Of a DNA stretch of 64,000 bases, positions 11,301 to 23,118 are shown one piece after another. Each line of letters opens with the position of its first letter. The stretch's first letter is position 1. This DNA comes from Azolla caroliniana (Eukaryota; Polypodiophyta). The notes beneath the pieces are model-generated. The model saw only the letters and a list, made by a program, of their open reading frames with translations. It did no database searches and was not told the DNA's origin. The position numbers and the translations under genes were made by a program. The stretch covers positions 806,001 to 870,000 of the forward strand of contig JBHGNT010000020.1 of NCBI GenBank assembly GCA_043228905.1, written 5' to 3'.

Positions 11301-12778
11301 CTGATCTTTTAGATCACCTTCGAGGGAAATACCTTGATGACAGTTATTTCTCAAAATACTGGACGAAAGCCGAATCTGGTTTAGATGCCGATACTAGCAC
11401 CCTACCCTCGAAGGCGACCTTTCACATTACAAACGGTTTGCTCTACCATAGTGGAAAGGTCTGTGTTCCAGATTTACCAAATGTTAAACAGAAAATTTTT
11501 CATGAATGTCATGATGCACCATCTGCTGGTCATCCTGGAATACAACGCACACTCGTTCTCATCTCGTGTACTTTTTTCTGGCCTAAGATGCGCTCTGACG
11601 TGCATAAATACGTAACTCAATGCTTACAATGTCAGATTAATAAGTCGGAACGACTTAAAGCTGCTGGTCTTTTACATCCCTTAGATATTCCCAACAATAA
11701 ATGGGAAAGTATCTCGATGGATTTTATTGTTAGTTTACCTCGTACACAGAGGGGTCATGATGCCATATGGGTTGTCGTTGACAGGCTAACAAAATTAGCT
11801 AGATTTATTCCTACAAAAACCACGGTAACCGCTCAACAGTTGGCTTATCAATTTGTTGATGAGTTATTTCGTTTTTATGGATTACCGATGGATATTGTTA
11901 GTGATCGAGATTCCAAGTTTACTAGTGACTTTTGGACTCAAGTCTTTAAGAAACTAGAAACTACGTTGAGCATGAGTTCCGCAGATCATCCTCAGTCTGA
12001 TAGACAAACTGAACGAGTTAATCAAATTATTGAGGACATGCTTCGAGCTTATGTAGCAAAAACCCCTTCTAAGTGGGAGCAATACCTTCCTATCTTAGAA
12101 TTTGCCTATAATAGCTCTAAACATACATCCACTAGATATAGTCCTTTTATGTTGATGTATGGTTTTCAGCCACGTGCCCCAGTTGATGTCACGATTCATC
12201 GTGATACATTAGACAGTACACGCAATTTTTTGCAAGACATGAACCAAATGTTGCATATTGCCAAAGAAAATGTCAAGACAGCTCAAGATCGTGCTCGATT
12301 TTATGCTAATCAGGATAGACGTCCTCGTGCATTTACTATTGGTCAAAAAGTTTTTTTGCGTGTCCCGACTGATTCTACGTCATTATCTACGGGCAAGTGC
12401 GCTAAGTTAGCCCCACGATATTGTGGCCCATTTGAAATCCTTAAGCGAGTTGGGTCATCTGCTTATCACCTTGCCTTACCTCGTAACGTTGGTATTCATC
12501 CTGTTTTTCACGTCAGTCGTCTAAAACCATTTTTAGGCTCTGGTGATAACACCATCACAATCCAAGATCTTGTAACATTAGAGGATTTTTCTTACAAACC
12601 TCATGTTCCTGAACGAATTCTTGATTCTCGTACTAAACGTTTACGTTCTAAAGAGATTCGGCTATTCAAGATCAAATGGATGGATAAACCTATTGATGAT
12701 GCCACATGGGAACGCGAGCATTCGCTTAAGGCACAATTTCCTCACTTTATATTGCAAGAGTGCAATCTTTTGAAGTAG
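8375..12778 (+). pseudogene. Gypsy gag-pol polyprotein with one in-frame stop (chromovirus)
   Basis: One frame of 1467 codons starts at the ATG at 8375, with a TAG at codon 124 (8744-8746). Domain order: coiled-coil N-terminus; capsid-type Retrotrans_gag, which the stop interrupts just before WRGL; zinc knuckle CAYCKKRGHTKDTC near residue 272; aspartic protease (LFDSGSS) near 351; reverse transcriptase with FLDDIL near 699; RNase H (TDASDYAIGA, then DALSR); integrase with an HHCC-type zinc region and a DDE core; and a C-terminal chromodomain at about 1405-1462 that may target integration to modified histones. Everything else is open and the LTRs are nearly identical. The stop is therefore a recent nonsense mutation or, less likely, a readthrough codon. 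A CAG-to-TAG change would explain it. Confidence 0.95.
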
Positions 12779-12784
12779 GGAGTA

Positions 12785-13258
12785 TGTTATGTACACATAA
12801 CGTTGGTGAGGGTAGGTCACTAATATTTACATTAGTGAAGGGTATGTTCACTATTATTAAAAAGGGGATTAATGATTGGATAGAATGAATGATATGTGCA
12901 TGCACTATCATGATTTAGACAACCAATGAATAGAGAGCCTTTTAGAAAGGCACATCTATTCAAGGGGCCTAGGAAAAGGTATAAATATGAGGCTTAGCTA
13001 CCCTCATAGGGATCATCACGTCGGAAGGCTGCTATCGTAGACACCGGTGGTGCGGGCTAGGCTTTCGTCTCGACGATCGTGTTTATCTCTTCCAAGGTAT
13101 TAGTCATCCTAATATCCGGCGGTATGGGACGTCGGTGGTAGGTTGGCTATGTCTAGATCATAGCTCGGGGGTGGTCGGGTGGAACGGGTTCTTCTATCCA
13201 ATCTATTTTCTTCCTTTTTACTTGATTTGGTCTATTGATTAGTAATAGACTCTTAACA
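12785..13258 (+). repeat. 3' LTR of the gypsy chromovirus
   Basis: 474 bp, starting TGTTATGTAC six bases after the polyprotein stop codon and ending AACA before the GTTAC duplication. The purine-rich GAAGTAGGGAGTA just upstream is a weak polypurine tract. Confidence 0.97.
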
Positions 13259-13263
13259 GTTAC

Positions 13264-13700
13264 CATTGAGACGATAGTGCCAACAAGCACATGTATTCCC
13301 ATGGGAGTTTGCTTCAACACCTTCCACCAAATTATACGAAGGTTCTTATAACTATTGTAAGTCTTCTTCATCTTTCAAATGTCCTTCTTCTTCTTTCAAA
13401 TTTCCCGAAGAAACTTATTCAATAGTGTTTTTACATACTTAACATTGTTTATTGACTACATCCCATCCCCTAGTCTCTAAATTATCTCAAATTCTACTTT
13501 CATGATCAATGGGTCCCCTTTGTTATCATTGAGACTAGAGTGCCAACAATTGCATGTGCTCCCATGGGTAGTTGGTTTAACGGCTTCCACCAAATTACTT
13601 GAAGGTTCTTACAACTCTAGTAAATCTTCTTCGTCTTTCAAACTTCCTGAAGGAAATTATTCAATTGCTTTTTTCGTGCTTAGCATTGTTTACTGACTAG
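13264..13700 (+). repeat. Rest of repeat copy 1, then copy 2 of the ~245-bp direct repeat
   Basis: Copy 1 continues from the gypsy insertion site to about 13460, and copy 2 spans about 13461-13700. Both contain AGTGCCAACAA, CTCCCATGGG or TTCCCATGGG, and CTTCCACCAAATTA. They are not coding. Confidence 0.75.
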
Positions 13701-14306
13701 ATTGAAGACTGTTGACCACCTAAGTTTCCTCCCACTTATCAAAACTTTCAGCATGTGTAGGGGGGTAACGTAATGTTTATAGGAATATGCAAATAGGGAT
13801 ACTTGCTCCCCTAGTATGGGATTCCGAAGAAAATAGACTCACACTTTGGTTCAATTGGAAGGGCCAAAAGGTGCTTTAGGAAGGCAAAGTTACGTAACAA
13901 GTATTATCATATGGAATTGTTATAGTCTTCAATTATGCGTTATCGAGGGCGAACTTGTAAAGCCATCCTTGAGAGAAATTATGGGACTTATGAGTGAACT
14001 ATTAATTATCACTATCTCAACCTAGAATCATCAATACACATAAGTAGATCCACCATCACTTTAGACTTTAACCCACGGGAATGTTAATGTTATGAAGCAT
14101 ATGCTCACGTTTTCTCTACACCGTTATGATTTCACACTTACTTTACCATTACAATTTCCTATGGTCATAATAATGATTATGGTTTCACTTGAAATGTCTT
14201 CTCGTCATACCAAAGCTAAATCAAATTATGGAAAAACATAACATTTGATATATAAATTGCTTTTGTTGCTAATATATAAAACATTGAGATAGAGAGAGAG
14301 AGAGTG

Positions 14307-14337
<31 letters not shown>

Positions 14338-16515
14338 GTGGATAGATCTATCAATGCTTGAATATATATTACTTAGGAATAACAAAACAAATCTATTCAT
14401 AACATTAATGGCCTAGATTTAGGGGGGTTTGCATTAAAGCTTTAAGCCCACAAATAAAGGGCACTAACAACGAAAAGCCAAAAGAAAAATAACACCATGT
14501 TCTTGGTTCTCGTGGTACAAACTTGAGGCAAGTGGTAATACTTGTTGTAACTTGTAATATCTTAATTCTTCTTACAAGACACATGGTGCACAATTAATCC
14601 TTTTGATATGGTCTTCCTTCATATATTGGATTGTTTTGAGAGCCCCCTTGCTCTAATAATTAGCCCTTGAAGAGCAAATTGTCAACCATCTTAAATTTTG
14701 CAAGAGTACATTGATATGATTGGAAAATCAAAGCGAGTTTGATGCATCAAATTCATAAGCATATAATAGCTTTTTGTAGTGTCTCTCCTTTCCTTGTGAA
14801 TCAAGTTTGAAAGTAGTGTGTTGCTTTGGAGCATAAGCGATGGTGTTCTTGTTCTACATAGTGTAAATCAATGTGAGCAATGACCATAAAGATATATCGC
14901 ATGCGAATATATAATGCACTAGCAAAGCGGATATAAGGTGAATCTTTTGTCCAACAATGTGTCGCACACATCTACGAAGATAAAAGGTAGTTGGACGAAT
15001 GGTCACCAATTTCTTTTGTCCAACCTTTGAGCCCACCACTTTGTCCTTAAGGGTGTTCGTACAATTCTTGGGGGAAAAAAATCCATTTTACTACGCTTAA
15101 CACGAGTTTATGTTTTGGTTTGCCTTCTAAATAGAGATATGCTACATGAAGTTTTTGAGGGGATGGATGATAGAGAGACACTCATGAGTATGTTCTCGTA
15201 TGTGAGTTCATTGGAGATCAATGGCCCAGTAAAAAGAGCCAAATAAGTGAGCATTTTTCTCCTCTTGTGCGATGTGTGGCACATCATAGCATAGCCAAAC
15301 TACAAAGGATAAGCTCGTCCGATGACTATGTAAATTGTCATGAACTCATTATAAATCAATGATGCAATCTCATTTGGGAGTCGTGGACACTAGAGCTTGT
15401 AAACACACGATATGATAATAATGATAACCATATGAGAGTAAACAAAAAGGAAACGAAACGTTTATAAATGCAAAAAAGCGCACGGTTCATGCAAATTAGG
15501 AAACGGCATGGTTTTTTGAACTTCAAAAGCCTTCTTCTTGAGCAAAACAATTCTTAGAGCATTAATGAAGAAATGTTTGGGGAGATATGACCTACTATTC
15601 ATCACATCATCTTTAAAAGCTTCCAATACAATTCTTTTGTGTTTAAAGCATTCATGGAGAGGAGGACATAGCTATAGCATATGTACAAACGCGATTTTCT
15701 TGGTTGAAGAGAGAGATGTGTAATAAATAAACACATGCGAAGCGAACATGTGTGGCTAGAAAAGGATATAGGCATTTTGTTAACATTCTCGAAATCTTGA
15801 AGTTGCCAAAGGGAGCGCGATCTATTAAAGCAATCAATTAGATCATGCCGAATCGAGATGTTTGTGAGCACCGATGAGGTCTACTCACATCAACACTCTT
15901 GGAGTAGTAGTACTTGGATTTCGTTCAATTTTATAAAGGGTTATTTTTTTGTCGCTAGAAACTTTCAAACAAAGGCTCACCCTACAAGGGAATAATAATG
16001 TTCACATTTTACCATTTTTCCTTCTTTGATAAGCAAAGATGCAAGTACAATAAAAAGTGGGTTAGAAGCAACTAAAACGAGTATATTATCTATGCATTGT
16101 TGTCCCAAGCACACATTTCGTGTCACATTTGCACATGCGTGCACTTATTTAAAATAAACAGTTAGATATAGTGTCGTCCATTCAAGAAATCTTTAACAAT
16201 TGGGGGACAAAAAGCATTCGAAGTATATATGCTCGGCATGCTGCTTTGGCCGAAGACACTTTTGGGTATGTGAATCATGGGTTGTGAAAAGCACACATAA
16301 ATCTAGCAATGTGCCCATTGACATTTCTAACAAGGACATGTGTCTATTTGCAGATACATGTCTAAGGTCTATTACATTAACCATTTATCCCCATTGTAAC
16401 TTGTTTCATATGTGAGAAAATATATATACCTAGTGTGTAGAAAAGAAGCTCATAATGTGTGAAGCCAAGATTGCCCCAACCTCTATCCCATTTAATTTAC
16501 CTAATGTGACATAAT
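13701..16515. other. Gene-poor intergenic sequence with a microsatellite
   Basis: No homologous coding region is recognisable. An (AG)n-(TG)n microsatellite lies at about 14289-14332. Short open frames exist but have no domain or compositional support. Confidence 0.6.
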
Positions 16516-16835
16516 TTCCAACTCGGATAGGCATTTCTTGAAAGGCTAAGAGTGCTTCGTGTCCCATTGACATTTCTTGCATGGTCTTAGAATAATTCGG
16601 CTCCCTTGACTAATCTTGCTCGGTGTTCCAACTCGTTCGACTTTTCACGAAAAGCTAAGAATGCTTCGTGTCTGTTGACTTTTCTGCACGGTCCGAGAAT
16701 GTTTTGACTCTCTCAGACTACTCTCGCCCAACGTTTCCAACTCGTTAGACTTATTCTGAAATTGGCTAAGAATGCTTCGTGTCCGTTTGACTTTCTACAT
16801 GGTTCAAGAAATGTTTGGGCTCCCTTGACTGATGG
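16516..16835. repeat. ~110-bp tandem repeat, three copies
   Basis: Units start near 16518, 16629 and 16738 with CAACTCG. Each contains GCTAAGA(A/G)TGCTTCGTGTC and a segment ending in a CTC..TGACT-like phrase. Copies differ by substitutions and small indels. Confidence 0.85.
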
Positions 16836-17631
16836 ATGATATACCTGAAGTTCCCAATCACTCTTCGAGAGCTGATTTTGGAAGGTTTCATACAAGGAGG
16901 GGATGAATGCAAGAGAAAGAAGAGATGGAAAGATATATATTAACGTCTTCTAAGGCCAAAATTGGCCCATGAGACATGGGACATGGGACATGGAATAGAT
17001 GGATGCATGCATGCATGAATGAATGAATGAATAGATGCATGTAGATGGGCTTGTTGGGGGAGGGTATGCAATAAATTATTAGAGAAGAGTAGGAAGCAAT
17101 AGAGGAGGGGCAAAAACCAAAATAAACACAAACAATAAAGAGAAGCCTTTACTTCTTTATTATCTCTCTCTCTCTCTTCTTTTAATTGCTAATTGTTTGG
17201 GGATTTTTAGGGTATTCTTTAATTTGTTTTGGTTTACTTTCTCCTTCTTTAAATGAAATGAATTGAAAGAAAAGCATCCAAAAGCAAAACTTAATTTGTT
17301 TTGGTTTTTTTTCTCCTGCTTTAATTGAAGAAAAAAGAAAAAAGAAAAAAGAAGTTTACTATTAATTGATTGCGGTAAATATGTACATTTGTTGAAGAAT
17401 AATTATATTTAAATCAATAACTAAATCTCTGGTAGAAATAGAAAATAGTTAATGAGAAGCTTGGAAAAATAAATCAAAATAAAAACGTAAACGAGAAACA
17501 TAAATGGGGAAAAATAAAAGGATTTTACAAAAAATAACGGAGAATAAAATTCGAAAATAAATGCAAGGAAAAGGTAAAAGGAAGCATTATTACATAAAAA
17601 AAAAACAAAAAAAACAAAAATGTACAAGTGC
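16836..17631. other. AT-rich intergenic sequence with one copy of a 43-bp repeat
   Basis: Contains the 43-bp repeat copy at 16931-16975 (second copy at 22914-22956), short GGGACAT and GCAT/GAAT repeats near 16975-17035, and purine-rich AAAAAGAA runs near 17325-17352. No gene is seen. Confidence 0.6.
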
Positions 17632-18175
17632 AAATACAAAATACAAATACAAATTAAAAAAATACAAAAATACAAAAATACAAATACAAATACAAATACA
17701 AATACAAATACAAATACAAATACAAATACAAATACAAATACAAATACAAATACAAATACAAATACAAATACAAATACAAATACAAATACAAATACAAATA
17801 CAAATACAAATACAAATACAAATACAAATACAAAAATACAATTACAAATACAACTACAAAATACAAATACAAATACAAAAATACAAAAATACAATTACGA
17901 ATACAACTACAGAATACAAATACAAATACAAAAATACAAATACAAAAATACAATTACAAATACAACTACAAAATACAGATATAAATACAAAAATACAAAA
18001 ATACAATTACGAATACAACTACAAAATACAAATACAAATACAAAAATACAATTACAAATACAACTACAAAATACAGATATAAATACGAATACAAATTCAA
18101 AAATACAAAAATATAATTACAATTACAACTACAAAATACAGATACAAATATGAATACAAGTACAAATACAAAAAA
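17632..18175. repeat. (ATACAA)n hexanucleotide array, about 540 bp
   Basis: About 200 bases (17680-17835) are nearly perfect ATACAA repeats. They are followed by variant blocks with AATTACAAATACAACTACA-like higher-order units. The long reading frames on both strands (runs of NT, IQ, YK or VF) are translation artefacts of the hexamer. Confidence 0.97.
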
Positions 18176-18907
18176 CAAAAAACAAAAATAGAAATAGAAA
18201 AAAGAAAAAAAAGGGATCAATAACAGAATCAGAAACAGAAAGTAAAAATAAATAAAATTAAAGCAAAACAAATATAAAGAAAATCTGAGAGTATATATTA
18301 AGAAATCAGATTTCCCATTTAAAACGTATTATTATTATTATTATTTTTTCTGGTGGATTTCCATTTTAATTTTTTTCGGCTAAAATCAGCGTGAGGGTCC
18401 TAATTTGGGGGCCGTGAGAGAATTCTGAGCCGTCGGATCGGAGGGCCGGGAGATGGACGGCAGAGATCCGATGCGACCGGGAGACCGGCCACGTGGCAAG
18501 TGGACCGGCTCCGCCGGTCATCCCCTACCCGAGGTTCTTCCTCCTCCTGTGCGAAGCTGCTATTTCTGCGTAAACTCTCTGCATATCCGCCATCGCCGAC
18601 CTTCTTCTTCTTCTTCTTCTTTCTTCTTTCTTCTTTCTTCTTCTGAATCGTTCCTGATCTAATCTCTGAGTCCAAATCATTCTTCTTCTCAATCGTTTCT
18701 TCATTTGATTTCGCCATAGCTCGCCCTTCTTCGAGCTTTTCCTGTCATAACTCTTCTCTCTCTCTCTCTCTCTCTCTCTGTGTCTCTGTGCCGCCATAGC
18801 TTTTCTATGAGATATCGCCGACAGGCACAGCGACAGACCAACACAGAGAGAAAGCAAGACTTTTTCTTAAGGTCCCAGTGACCGACCGACCAACCGACCG
18901 ATCGACC
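18176..18907 (+). promoter_or_regulatory. Upstream and 5' UTR region of the trihelix gene
   Basis: Composition changes from AT-rich to GC-rich at about 18385. Pyrimidine tracts (CTT repeats at 18601-18645 and a CT run at 18752-18779) resemble plant promoter or 5' UTR Y-patches. An ACCGACC-type repeat just precedes the ATG. No convincing TATA box is close to the start, so the transcription start is not placed. Confidence 0.5.
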
Positions 18908-20818
18908 ATGACAGAAGCCAACGCTCTGCTGCAGGGCTTCATCTCCCCATGCCCCGCTCAGTTTAAAGAGTTCCTGAGCGACTCCACTGTGACCACTAAT
19001 CAGAAGAACGACTCTTCGTCGTCGCAATCCCTGCAAGAAGCAGGGAAGGTTGCATTGTTCAGTAAAGACGCGTCGCAGGAAGAAGTGAATAAGTCGGAGG
19101 AGAAGATCAATGGAATAATCAAGGATGTGTTGGAGCAGGTCTCCACGAAAGATAATACGAATGAGGAAGGATCGAGCGAGAATATGGTCGCGGATCATCT
19201 CTCTGATCGAATATGTATCGGCAGAAGCATCAACGATGAGGAGGAGGGGGAGGAGGAGGGGGAGGATGGAGACGATGATCCTATGGGAGAGCAGCTTCCA
19301 TGGAAGCTTGAGTTGAGCACCAATCCTTCGTGCTTTCACCAGAAGGCGTCTCAGGGTTCCTCAGAGAATCACACATGCGACGAGAAGCTGGAGACCACCG
19401 CCTCGTACAGGCAAGGGAATTGGCTCTTGAATGAGATCTTGATCCTGCTCGAAGCCAAAGCGAAGGAGGAGGAAGAATCCATGGGAGAGAGCAGGAGATC
19501 GAGGCCCTGCGCAGACGACAAGTGGAAGAATGTGTCGGAGTACTGCAAAGCCAGGGGCGTGTACAGAACGAAAGAGCAATGCAGGATCAAATGGGACAAC
19601 ATGATGCCGGATTTCAGGAAGATCAGGGACTACGAGGAGGCCAGGGAGCCGAGCAGCGCGCAGTCCTACTTCGACATGGAAGCTTGGGAGAGGAGGGCCA
19701 AGATCCTGCCGAGCAACATGGATATGGTGGTGTATCAGAAGATCGCGGGTATCTTGTCGAGCAAGCCGTGCAGGGAGAGGGGGGGGAGCCTGAGCGGGCT
19801 GAAGAGGGAAGCTCGCGAGAAGAAGATGGCGATGGTGGCTCTGTCGCCTGCAGAGGACGGAGGGGCGGCTGCGAAGGATCATCATCAGACAGGAGGAGGA
19901 GGAGGAGGTCTAGGCCTGGTGGCGGACCTGGTGGGGAAGCACATCGCCGCCGCTTCTTCCTCGAGGAAGAGGCGGCGGAGGAGGGCTTCAGCTCAGCAGG
20001 CGGCGGCGGCGGCGGCGCCATCGCTGGATCAGGCGGATATGGCGGCTCTCAGAGAAGCCAAGGCCATGCGGATGGAGCTCATGGTGGCCACTCCGGTCAA
20101 GGAGCCGGACTGCAGGCATGACTCCTCCACAGAGGACGATGACACCATGATGACCACGATGACGATGATGCCAGGTCAAGGTCAAGGATTAGGTCAAGGC
20201 CATGGCCGTGGTCAAGGTCAAGGTCAAGGTCTAGATGGACTAGGTCAAAGAGGGAATATTCATGCAGGATCAGGGCCGTATCTATTCGCGGAGAGATCGA
20301 ACCTCCCTGCTCATGGCAATGGGGCAGCCATGGCCACGCCTGGCAGTATTCCTCCTGCTCAGAGGCTTCTTCGGCTGGAGGCGGCGGCGGCTGCGGGCTT
20401 CCAGCCTCCCGCACAGGGATTGCTAGAGCATGCCAATGGATCGAGCCCCTGCCTCGAATCCATACGGTCCGCTGCCGCCGGACCTCCTGCAGAGAACGAT
20501 CACCACCACCACCATAGCCACCATAACCACCATCATCAAGCTCCATCACGGATCGAGATGATGATCGGCGGCAGCGATGGCATCCTCGGACGGAGCACCA
20601 GCCATTCCTCGTCCCATCATCATCATCATCATCAGCTGCTTGGGCTGATCGAAGACCGCAAGGAGGCCCGGCATCGGGAGCTCATGGCCCTCGAGCGCGA
20701 GAAGCTCACCGTCTTTAAAGAGGCAAGCTTCACCATAGCCAACACCATGGCCAATGCCATGACCATGTTCTCTAAAGTGGCCGAAGAGCTCCTCCTCCTG
20801 CGCCGCCGCCCCCGATAA
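18908..20818 (+). CDS. Trihelix (Myb/SANT-like) transcription factor
   Basis: A single-exon gene of 636 residues, probably a nuclear DNA-binding regulator. I take the ATG at 18908; the open frame extends upstream to a GTG at 18878 but only through a simple ACCGACC repeat. An acidic stretch lies near residues 108-125. The trihelix domain spans about 168-245, opening with RQGNWLLNEILILLEAK and continuing WKNVSEYC, RTKEQCRIKWDNM and FRKIRDYE, as in the ASR3/GT-like plant families. A basic SSRKRRRRRAS near 350 is a likely nuclear localisation signal. Low-complexity tracts follow: alanine, a GQG-rich stretch near 422, and two polyhistidine tracts near 531 and 569. A predicted C-terminal helix at about 580-636 (EDRKEARHRELMALEREKL) fits oligomerisation. 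The coding sequence is GC-rich against AT-rich flanks. The exact subfamily is uncertain. Confidence 0.93.
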   Translation: MTEANALLQGFISPCPAQFKEFLSDSTVTTNQKNDSSSSQSLQEAGKVALFSKDASQEEVNKSEEKINGIIKDVLEQVSTKDNTNEEGSSENMVADHLSDRICIGRSINDEEEGEEEGEDGDDDPMGEQLPWKLELSTNPSCFHQKASQGSSENHTCDEKLETTASYRQGNWLLNEILILLEAKAKEEEESMGESRRSRPCADDKWKNVSEYCKARGVYRTKEQCRIKWDNMMPDFRKIRDYEEAREPSSAQSYFDMEAWERRAKILPSNMDMVVYQKIAGILSSKPCRERGGSLSGLKREAREKKMAMVALSPAEDGGAAAKDHHQTGGGGGGLGLVADLVGKHIAAASSSRKRRRRRASAQQAAAAAAPSLDQADMAALREAKAMRMELMVATPVKEPDCRHDSSTEDDDTMMTTMTMMPGQGQGLGQGHGRGQGQGQGLDGLGQRGNIHAGSGPYLFAERSNLPAHGNGAAMATPGSIPPAQRLLRLEAAAAAGFQPPAQGLLEHANGSSPCLESIRSAAAGPPAENDHHHHHSHHNHHHQAPSRIEMMIGGSDGILGRSTSHSSSHHHHHHQLLGLIEDRKEARHRELMALEREKLTVFKEASFTIANTMANAMTMFSKVAEELLLLRRRPR

Positions 20819-22884
20819 GCTCCTCCACCTCCAATCCTATTCTTCAAATTTTATTTTTTTTGGGTCCTTGTGAAAGAAAGAATTTGGTGGTTTTATGTTA
20901 CATAGCTCCTCCTCCTTTTTAATTATTTACACTCCCCCTCCCCCCCCTTCCGTCATCGTCAGTACTAGAGCTAGTTGATTCCGACAGTTTTGGAAACTAT
21001 ATGGATATGGCCAAAGAAAGATCCAATCCACTCAGTACTGGAGTTAGTCGATTCCCAACAGTTTTGGAAAATATATGGAGTATGGATGAAAAGAAGATCA
21101 AGTCCAGTCAGTACTAGAGTTAGTTGATTCCAACAGTTTTGGAAAATATATGGATATGGCCGAAAAAAGATCCCCGCTTTACAATCGATCAATCAATCAA
21201 TCAATGGAACCTACCCTTTAGAAAGGATTTTGGGTTTGGATTTGAGATATCATCCTGAGAAATGCAAGGGATGATGATGATGGTGCCTTTTGTTTTATTA
21301 CAAATCCAATTCAAAATATATCATGATGGTGCCTTTTGTTTATCAGGAATCCAATTCAAAATATATATCTTAACTTTTAAATACTATCTATTTGTTCTGC
21401 GCGTAAGGAGCACATTGTCATGTGATTCTCTCCCGTGCAAAACCCTGCTTGTTTGTTAACATTACATGATATATTTTGTTAATTCTCTCGTTCATGGTCA
21501 TCATCGGATTGATTTGACATCTGTGGTAACGTTGATAATGTTGGGGTTTGATTTGACATCTTTGGTAACGTTGATAATGTTGTGGATTGATTGAACCTTA
21601 AGATTTGTTTGTTAATAATGTTGTGGATTGATCGAACTGCAAGACCTGTTTGTTGGACCTCAAGATCTCCTTACTATGAGAGTATGCAATGATGTTCATA
21701 TAACTGAACACTGTCATCTGGACATATCTGGAGAACCTCCATGATTTTGCTGACTGTCGCAGGATTCTCATTAAGGAGGATAATAGATAATTATTTATAT
21801 GCTCTGGACAGTTTTTGTCTTGGTCAGGCTACTTAGCTATCACATGAAAACATCATATAGCTTACAACATTTTATGCCTCAAAAGATTTTTGTGTGGTAT
21901 GATATGGTTGATTGATGAGTGCATATATCTTAGAATGGAGATTTTGTAATCAGAAAATGTTTAATTGCAACCCCGAATTGTTTTCCAAATTGTAATTGGG
22001 AAATGATCGATTGGTAATTATAACCCAATTATAAAGTCAGCATAATCGCTGTCGAAGAGAATGAGTAGCTTAATTTTGCTGATAGAAAGAGGATTAATGT
22101 TGATAAACTATATAAAGCCCAACGGTTTTCATTCTCCTTCAAACCATTAAAAAACAAGTCTATATTCAAAGGGGTTGTAAGTTATAAATCAAATGCAGTC
22201 TTCCAGTTGTCAAGTCAAACACGAAATGCGAAGGAAATAAATAAACCATGTAAGGAAGAAGCAGGCTCACAAATAGCTGTGTAAATGATGATAATATTAC
22301 ATGAATATCAACTAGAGGCAGATAGGCTCAGAAATAAGCCCTTCACAATTATTACCATAAATTATATATGAAGTACATAATTTGTTGCTTGTATAATTCA
22401 CAGGAGACTGAATTGAATTGAGTTGAATGATTTCACAAGGGCTTCATGAATGAATATGTATGCGAGTGGGGAATTGGGTATGTTTTTTGTGATATTAGAA
22501 ATATTAAAACCATTTTCATCGTGTTGGATAAGCAGGGAGCAAAGGTAGTGAGTGCAGTTTATTAATGACCGAGAGATATATGTAGAAGTAAGTTGAACAA
22601 CCTTTATAGAAACAATTGCTCGAGCATTGGGAACACCCTTTATAGATGAAGAGCTCGATCAGAAGGCAACTACATCCAAATGTTTAGGGTCTAGGGTTTA
22701 GGGTTTACCTAGCTCTATGAAGGACAAACATTAGAACTACTACATAAACGAATTGTAACATCATCTTTTTAGCATTGAGAGCGATATCATTTTATCATCT
22801 CTCCAGAGGAGCGTGCTCAAAGAAGTATTCGAAAACAGTATGCATGCGAGGGTGAAAATATCAATCTTTAAGTTGATGAGTGCC

Positions 22885-22913
<29 letters not shown>
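20819..22913. other. 3' flank of the trihelix gene, repeat-rich, no gene
   Basis: Holds a ~75-bp tandem repeat in three copies at 20962-21176 (each with GTACT(A/G)GAG and ACAGTTTTGGAAA), a two-copy unit with GATGGTGCCTTTTGTTT near 21280-21365, and three copies of TTGATAATGTTG-type phrases at 21530-21640. A short telomere-like tract (TTTAGGG-related, about three units) lies at 22680-22708, and an (AAAG)n run at 22886-22913. No polyadenylation signal is assigned. Confidence 0.7.
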
Positions 22914-22918
<5 letters not shown>

Positions 22919-22956
22919 TATTAACGTCTTCTAAGGCCAAAATTGGCCCATGAGAC
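22914..22956. repeat. 43-bp direct repeat flanking the trihelix locus, copy 2
   Basis: Nearly identical to 16931-16975 (TTAACGTCTTCTAAGGCC, then AAAATTGGCCCATGAGACA) and in the same orientation. The two copies are 6 kb apart and bracket the trihelix gene. Confidence 0.85.
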
Positions 22957-23118
22957 AAATGGTGTACAACAAAAATGGGATATTTACCCATTCATCGAAA
23001 GTAAAAATAAAAATAAGATAAAATAGAGTTTAAGCTAAATAGTTCTAAGAAAACAACAAACATGTTCTATATAAAAAACATGTTCTACAATGAGAATGAT
23101 TCTATACTAGGCCTAATT

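Larger units (their letters stand above)
6147..13258 (+). mobile_element. Full-length young Ty3/gypsy chromovirus
   Basis: A complete LTR retrotransposon of 7112 bp. It is flanked by the 5-bp target-site duplication GTTAC (6142-6146 and 13259-13263). It has 474-bp LTRs (6147-6620 and 12785-13258), a primer-binding site for initiator tRNA-Met at 6622-6633, a long leader and a single gag-pol frame ending in a chromodomain. I count two differences between the LTRs (near 6230/12868 and 6393/13031), which points to recent insertion. The only visible defect is a TAG stop in gag at 8744-8746. It inserted into a local tandem duplication whose other copy shows the unoccupied site. Confidence 0.96.

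Noticed and set aside
17421-18271. Long open frames on both strands rich in NT, IQ, YK, VF or CI
   Set aside because: They are translations of the hexanucleotide array, open in nearly all frames, with no start context or domain.
18878-18907. GTG-initiated N-terminal extension of the trihelix protein
   Set aside because: Encoded by a simple ACCGACC repeat and lacking an ATG; the ATG at 18908 is the better start.
22680-22708. Interstitial telomere repeat
   Set aside because: Only about three imperfect TTTAGGG-like units; too short to mean a fusion or telomere capture.
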